From assembly GCA_017629415.1 (NCBI GenBank), contig JAGBXG010000495.1, positions 1-9,647 of the forward strand: a stretch of 9,647 nucleotides of DNA. Direction: 5' to 3'. Below, piece by piece: positions 7,401-9,647 of the stretch; the first letter of the stretch is position 1, and each line of letters starts with the position of its first letter. Both the position numbers and the translations under genes were made by a program. The notes under the pieces were generated by a model. It was not told where the DNA came from and searched no databases. It was given only the letters and a program-made list of their open reading frames with translations. Origin of the DNA: Pseudomonadota bacterium (GTDB lineage Bacteria > Myxococcota > Bradymonadia > UBA4248).

Positions 7401-9647
7401 CACAGACTCAAGTTTGGTCTGATAAACTTGTCCCAAACGATATTCAATGGCATCAGCCAATTCACTTTCACGGTTCAGTTCAAGTTTCTTGGTCAGAATA
7501 TCGCACAAATCATCATAGCATTCCTGACTGAGATACAGTCTGTCGAGTGAGTTCAGAGTATCTTCATCATTCGGGAAAATATCCATAATTTGGACATAAA
7601 GCTGTGTTGCTTCGGCATAATCTTTGAGCTTTTCTTCCTGAAGCTGTGCCATCTGTTTAAGGATGGAGCGTTTTTCTTCGTCATCTGAAGTCAGCTGAAG
7701 TTTTGTTCCGAAGTTTTCACACAGACATTCCCAGTTTTCAGTCTGAGTATAGAGAGATTCAAGCGCATCCAAGGCGTCGCTGTCATCACTGACATTGTCC
7801 AAAATTTCACGATAGCTATCGATTGCCGCTTTAGTGTCATTCAGGAAATCTCGGTTAATGGTTGCTGTCTTGCGTAAAATATCAACTTTCTCATCGCCAG
7901 AGCCAATTTCAGCTTTGCGGTGCAGAATATCGATAAGCTCTTTCCAATTTTCTTCACTGGCATAGAGTGTTTCAAGGGCATCAAGGGAAGCAGAATCCAT
8001 GTCGTCAAGTTCAATCATAGCGCGATAGCACTTGATGGCATTGCTGTTGTCTTCCAAACCATCGCGATAGACATTGGCCATGCGCTGATACAACGCATGC
8101 TTGAGAATATCGTCATCTACATTTTCAAGGCTGGATTCATACAGATCGATAATTTCACGAGGTGTTTCCAGCTGAAGTGCAAGTGTTTCGAAATCGCTGC
8201 GAAGAGCTTCATCCGAAATATCAATGCGTAAAGCTGCCTTAACAGCATCAAATGCACCTTGCTGGTCGTTCAATTCATCACGAAGAATACCAGCAATGCG
8301 ACGGTTCAGTTCAACTTTGTCATACTCATCATCACAGTCTGCAAGTTTAATGCGCAGTATTGCAATCAAAGCTGACAAATCTGATTTCTCTACATAAATC
8401 GGTTCAAGCAATTCACACAGAGCAGCACGGTAATCGGCGGCTTTTTCTACGTCAGTGTTAACGAGTTTCTTTAAAAGTCCATCAGATGCAGACAGAACAT
8501 CATCGCTGCAATCTGTTTCTAACACATTGCGATAACATTCAATCGAACGTTCATAATCTGCAAGATAGCTGTCGCAAACTTCAGCAAGACGAATGCGGAT
8601 TGCTTTGAGTTTATCAGAATCCGAATAAATCGATTGTTCGTCTTCAAGCAATGTTGCAAGCTCAGACCATTTCTCACATGAGGCATAAAGTCTTTCAAGT
8701 GCACTCAATGCATCATCACAGGTACTGTCAATATCGAGAACAGCACGATAGACACGAATTGCTTCTTCTGATTTTTCAAGGATATCTTCATAGATCTGAG
8801 CAACTTCGAGTTCGATACCGATGCGTTCGTTGTCTGAGAAATCTGAAAGATTGGCTTTAAATTCAAGCAGTTTGACGAGTTTTTCGTAGGCTGAACTATT
8901 CTTATAAAGCTTTTCAAGATGTTCGATATTCTCAAGCTTTTCATTGTCATGGGCATACAGGTTTTCCCAGAGAACAACGCTGTCAGTTTCATTGCTGAGT
9001 TTTTCTTCTACAATCAATGCTCGACGACGTAAAATTTCATAACGCCATTCATCGTCGTTTTCTTCGTCTCCGGGAATATCAGCATACAAATGACTGATCT
9101 GTTGCCATTTGGCTTCATCATCAGAGGCTTCCGCCAGTGTGTTTAAGTTATCCCAAATACGTTCGTCTTCGGGTGTAAGATTGAACAGTCTGACAGCAAC
9201 ATCGAAAGCGGCTGTTTTGTCATCAAGTTCATCATGACGCAGTTGGTAAATTTGCCATAAGGCTGCTACCTTATCATCATGTTCTAAAGAATGGAGACGG
9301 ATTTCCAAAACATCGCAGCGTTTGGAATGTTCACCAGCTTGTTCATAAACAGGCTCAAGAATAGATGCAAGACGCGCAGGTTCCACACCATCACGAATTA
9401 AAGATTCAAGTGTAGCAATCGTGCGTTCATGCGTTGAATCTTCATCAAGAATAGATGCATACAATTCAATGGCATTTTCTAAATGATCAAGGTGCGTGCG
9501 CTCTGTTTCTGCAAGATCATAAATAATATCAAGACGACCATCTACAACAAGCTCACGTTCCTTACCAAGCATTTCTGCATATTTGACCCAGTTCTCGCTG
9601 ACATCATAAATAGATTTCAGACCACGAATCGCATCCAAATTGGCATC
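1443..9647 (-). CDS. Giant TPR-like alpha-solenoid repeat protein (5' end outside window)
   Basis: The frame is open from the right edge to a TAA at 1443-1445, giving 2734 codons in view. The first possible start codon in view, TTG at 9636-9638, sits inside a repeat unit (DANLDAIRGLKSIY), so the true start lies upstream. Residues below are numbered from that TTG. The protein is a near-continuous array of helical hairpins with the pattern ALxxLY, then W-x-x-L, then an acidic turn, then A-x-I-x-E, then AIxxYxxIL. Plain units are 71-72 residues long, i.e. two 36-residue TPR-like hairpins. Seven longer units end in (I/L)LEPxY or a variant. Residues from about 2571 to 2731 are four more canonical TPR-like segments. 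The composition is strongly acidic. I see no catalytic motif, signal peptide or membrane helix in this part. TPR solenoids bind proteins, so a scaffold or adaptor role is likely, but the partner is unknown. A leftward terminator follows the stop, and a Ser/Thr kinase gene lies downstream. Confidence 0.95.
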   Translation of the reverse strand, partial: DANLDAIRGLKSIYDVSENWVKYAEMLGKERELVVDGRLDIIYDLAETERTHLDHLENAIELYASILDEDSTHERTIATLESLIRDGVEPARLASILEPVYEQAGEHSKRCDVLEIRLHSLEHDDKVAALWQIYQLRHDELDDKTAAFDVAVRLFNLTPEDERIWDNLNTLAEASDDEAKWQQISHLYADIPGDEENDDEWRYEILRRRALIVEEKLSNETDSVVLWENLYAHDNEKLENIEHLEKLYKNSSAYEKLVKLLEFKANLSDFSDNERIGIELEVAQIYEDILEKSEEAIRVYRAVLDIDSTCDDALSALERLYASCEKWSELATLLEDEQSIYSDSDKLKAIRIRLAEVCDSYLADYERSIECYRNVLETDCSDDVLSASDGLLKKLVNTDVEKAADYRAALCELLEPIYVEKSDLSALIAILRIKLADCDDEYDKVELNRRIAGILRDELNDQQGAFDAVKAALRIDISDEALRSDFETLALQLETPREIIDLYESSLENVDDDILKHALYQRMANVYRDGLEDNSNAIKCYRAMIELDDMDSASLDALETLYASEENWKELIDILHRKAEIGSGDEKVDILRKTATINRDFLNDTKAAIDSYREILDNVSDDSDALDALESLYTQTENWECLCENFGTKLQLTSDDEEKRSILKQMAQLQEEKLKDYAEATQLYVQIMDIFPNDEDTLNSLDRLYLSQECYDDLCDILTKKLELNRESELADAIEYRLGQVYQTKLESVEQAIEYYKSILERRPDHEDANTALRGLLENEDYRLDASRVLESVYERTEQHEKHAEILEIQLAEESDPYAQVELLKHIADLHQNKLGNYDSAFHDYARIVKLDQDNAYLEQIENLSEILNNTAALVEVYKEVVGNVYDPELQVSLNNKLAGYLQNRLDDEAQAETYYKATLEVQADDSLALDALDAIYSKRESWKDLLDILDAKLQANVDPEAQMPLLYRTAEIQENKCQAHDDAIGTYQRILETDQTQKDARNALAHIYEKQEMWSELSDLIRTEIDDAADDVDAILTLKFKLAKLQNEKLKDDYDALQTLQDIVNTKSDYTDAIVYLEDMFEGGENTVAIADILEPLYKSNQDWHKLVHSLEVRAKLEEDEYTKAQILNDIAQTWSEHIEDLKMALETYGRILMLQPTDADVQKHIETIASKTLELQTWADLYSRVLNENLIDDYQDKRVIMLSLARLFAERLDNHDKARELCRAMLAEEAEEMEAYDILEWSYAQKHDYSAMLTLWTEKSEIIQDQDEKLALMLRMATLQEEIANDDMAACKTYQAMLEIDQNTASACTALERLLRKTEQYKELADFYRTQSDYASDDKERVEYMHKLGVVLARELHDMEEATEVLENALSIQRDSSACKRAVESMLANLEATDENTAIRNRMATLLEPLYEDDEWNKLTRVLNVLIETSDDPTTKVALYMREAALYEAHDAQNGRAFDTYAKAFVMTPGTAEAKDKLETLAQELNNYNTLAEVYEKAIQACEDDLEKVALYERVANIYSENLNDDAKAAECYEAVLSTDEFNLNAITALETIYAKAQNHDKHVAVLRKHAETVSNMLDQKDLYYRIAEIQESALNHLDDAIATYHAILELDTEDQISLDALERLYESNEKWAELIDIYKRKIDASSESSERIELAVKAAYTYKNRMNDVDSAIENYVQALSEDQNNLNILTSLEDLYTETKRYDDLLETLETKVNCDADNKHEHQLKMARILIENVNDNARAIEVLKSVLDEEPDTTAAIVALNGLLKNDDLVAEIADILMPIYKANDRDLDYVSLCERRIEVTSEDYEKRDIYMDAATVADEKLNDIEKAYSFIIPALMANPTDDEIIAKAETMACKHEAYAMLTDLCEKVIADANDPDASVKLSVIAAKYYEENLNNIDKTIAQFERIYEIDALNENALENLHRLYKQTNHAKLAEILEHRIESGAQPINDIRFELVELKLDSEPEAALELLKSILWEDKAYDKAYDALEKLLAHKTLTLDIAEFLAPRYAETGENEKQASLLKARIDVTEDNMDAITLLKELAKLEQDVLNDEKAAFNTYVKALAKDPADTDVLNAIENIAENLQLWNELADTYPQAINACSDSSEKVSLYLKLAKVLSDKLQKHDDALAAVRSILDIDAENMDAIRFMENIYTLTDNNEELLNTKARLAELTFEMDEQKGILYQCADLALNTLGQVERGISFLEKIIEIDDTAIDAMNPLLRLYADAESHEKYVDLLNKKLLCVNDNDARYDIYVNIAETSANKLNDMVGAIEAYRNALDIKRSESIYKALENLYTKLEQYQDLDDLYMSMLDEANDAKAKAAIRIKRANIAEKQFNDDMQAIDLLKDALADDPASTEAFNALDAIYSKNGNFQDLYDLLSEQESAATSDDLKLTYSIRLAKTATHLGNAEAAIESLSKVLKIQPNNMEAIDSLVDIHEQQKSYDLALSILQRKLAVVDTNEQKSDIYCHVASIIRKANWDIEQVEKSYDAAIRLNPKNEKALGELMDIAKSSNNTKRQLELLNIKADNEDNIDVRNATFLEIADMAAAEYPKVSANALARVFETKSDDIELAEKLVNAYIKAGDVESAKPVLESIIENLTSSKQTKRLPPFYSLKGRMLKQAGDLAGARAAFEAANAIDKNNVPNNLELGIMLYEAEEYDAALKVMQSLLLQQMNVKDKDVKTNIFYYLGMLRVKTNDPKRAKDMFNRALGVDPNHAPTKEAMAAL
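1446..1928 (-). other. C-terminal canonical TPR segment of the giant protein
   Basis: Residues 2571-2731 depart from the 72-residue pattern and read as TPR-like helix pairs: 2571-2603 (AEKLVNAYIKAGDVESA), 2611-2646 (FYSLKGRMLKQAGDLAGARA), 2648-2678 (LELGIMLYEAEEYDAAL) and 2686-2728 (YYLGMLRVKTNDPKRA). The small-residue and aromatic positions (G/A at position 8, A at 20, P near the end as in DPNHAP) fit the TPR consensus. This part is less acidic and contains more Gly and Lys than the array. It probably caps the solenoid or forms a separate binding surface. Confidence 0.75.
2049..9647 (-). repeat. Protein-level 71-72-residue solenoid repeat array with seven EPxY landmark units
   Basis: Distances between successive LY landmarks (residue numbers from TTG 9638) include 559-630-702, 934-1006, 1553-1625-1697 and 2156-2228-2299-2371-2442, all 71-72 residues. 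Seven extended units carry EPxY-type motifs at residues 93-98, 410-415, 786-791, 1091-1096, 1405-1410, 1779-1784 and 2007-2012 (DNA 9345-9362, 8394-8411, 7266-7283, 6351-6368, 5409-5426, 4287-4304, 3603-3620). Variants are VLESVY, ILMPIY and FLAPRY. Each is followed by a spacing of 84-87 and then 59-61 residues, which together equal two plain units. The units compared by eye share no long identical DNA, so the array is old and held together by protein-level selection. Confidence 0.85.
3672..3695 (-). repeat. Perfect 12-bp tandem duplication inside the solenoid gene
   Basis: ATCGTAAGCTTT occurs twice in direct succession (3672-3683 and 3684-3695) and continues for three more bases of the same phase. 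It encodes DKAYDKAY (residues 1981-1988) and keeps the reading frame. It lies in the connector before the seventh landmark motif (FLAPRY), in a unit that is shorter than its relatives. The exact identity, unlike the diverged repeat units around it, points to a recent replication-slippage event. Confidence 0.9.

Noticed and set aside
9636..9638. TTG as the start codon of the giant protein
   Set aside because: The frame continues upstream to the window edge, and the codon lies inside a repeat landmark rather than at a domain start.
2049..9647. Recent DNA-level amplification of the repeat units
   Set aside because: Equivalent units compared by eye (for example around residues 552-577 and 1618-1641) are similar in protein but clearly diverged in DNA. 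Only the 12-bp copy at 3672-3695 looks recent.

Overview
The window holds two protein-coding genes, both on the minus strand and both cut by a window edge. On the right, a very large gene (1443 to beyond 9647) encodes at least 2734 residues of TPR-like alpha-solenoid. On the left, a gene running from 1161 off the left edge encodes a Hanks-type (eukaryotic-like) serine/threonine protein kinase with a C-terminal membrane segment. Transcription runs right to left, so the solenoid gene lies upstream of the kinase gene.

The genes are separated by 281 bp (1162-1442). In transcription order this gap holds a strong rho-independent terminator just after the solenoid stop codon, then a roughly 150 bp GC-rich block of nested inverted repeats (about 65% GC by hand count), then about 70 bp of AT-rich leader (about 36% GC) before the kinase ATG. 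The terminator suggests two transcription units, so the pair may be functional neighbours without being a simple operon.

The solenoid protein is the most distinctive feature. Its basic unit is 71-72 residues (two 36-residue helical hairpins), with a recurring ALxxLY landmark. Seven times the array is interrupted by a longer segment ending in a motif of the form (I/L)LEPxY, always followed by spacings of about 85 and then about 59-61 residues. Between these landmarks the number of plain 72-residue units varies. The last 160 or so residues switch to more canonical 34-36-residue TPRs. No catalytic domain, membrane segment or signal peptide is visible, but the N-terminus lies outside the window.

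Organism: moderate-to-low GC with an AT-rich kinase gene, a Hanks-type kinase and a multi-thousand-residue TPR protein. Giant proteins with this type of repeat and many Ser/Thr kinases are typical of Myxococcota/Bradymonadota-like (former deltaproteobacterial) lineages, though most cultured members have higher GC. This placement is an inference with low confidence. No RNA gene, CRISPR array, transposase or phage gene was seen.
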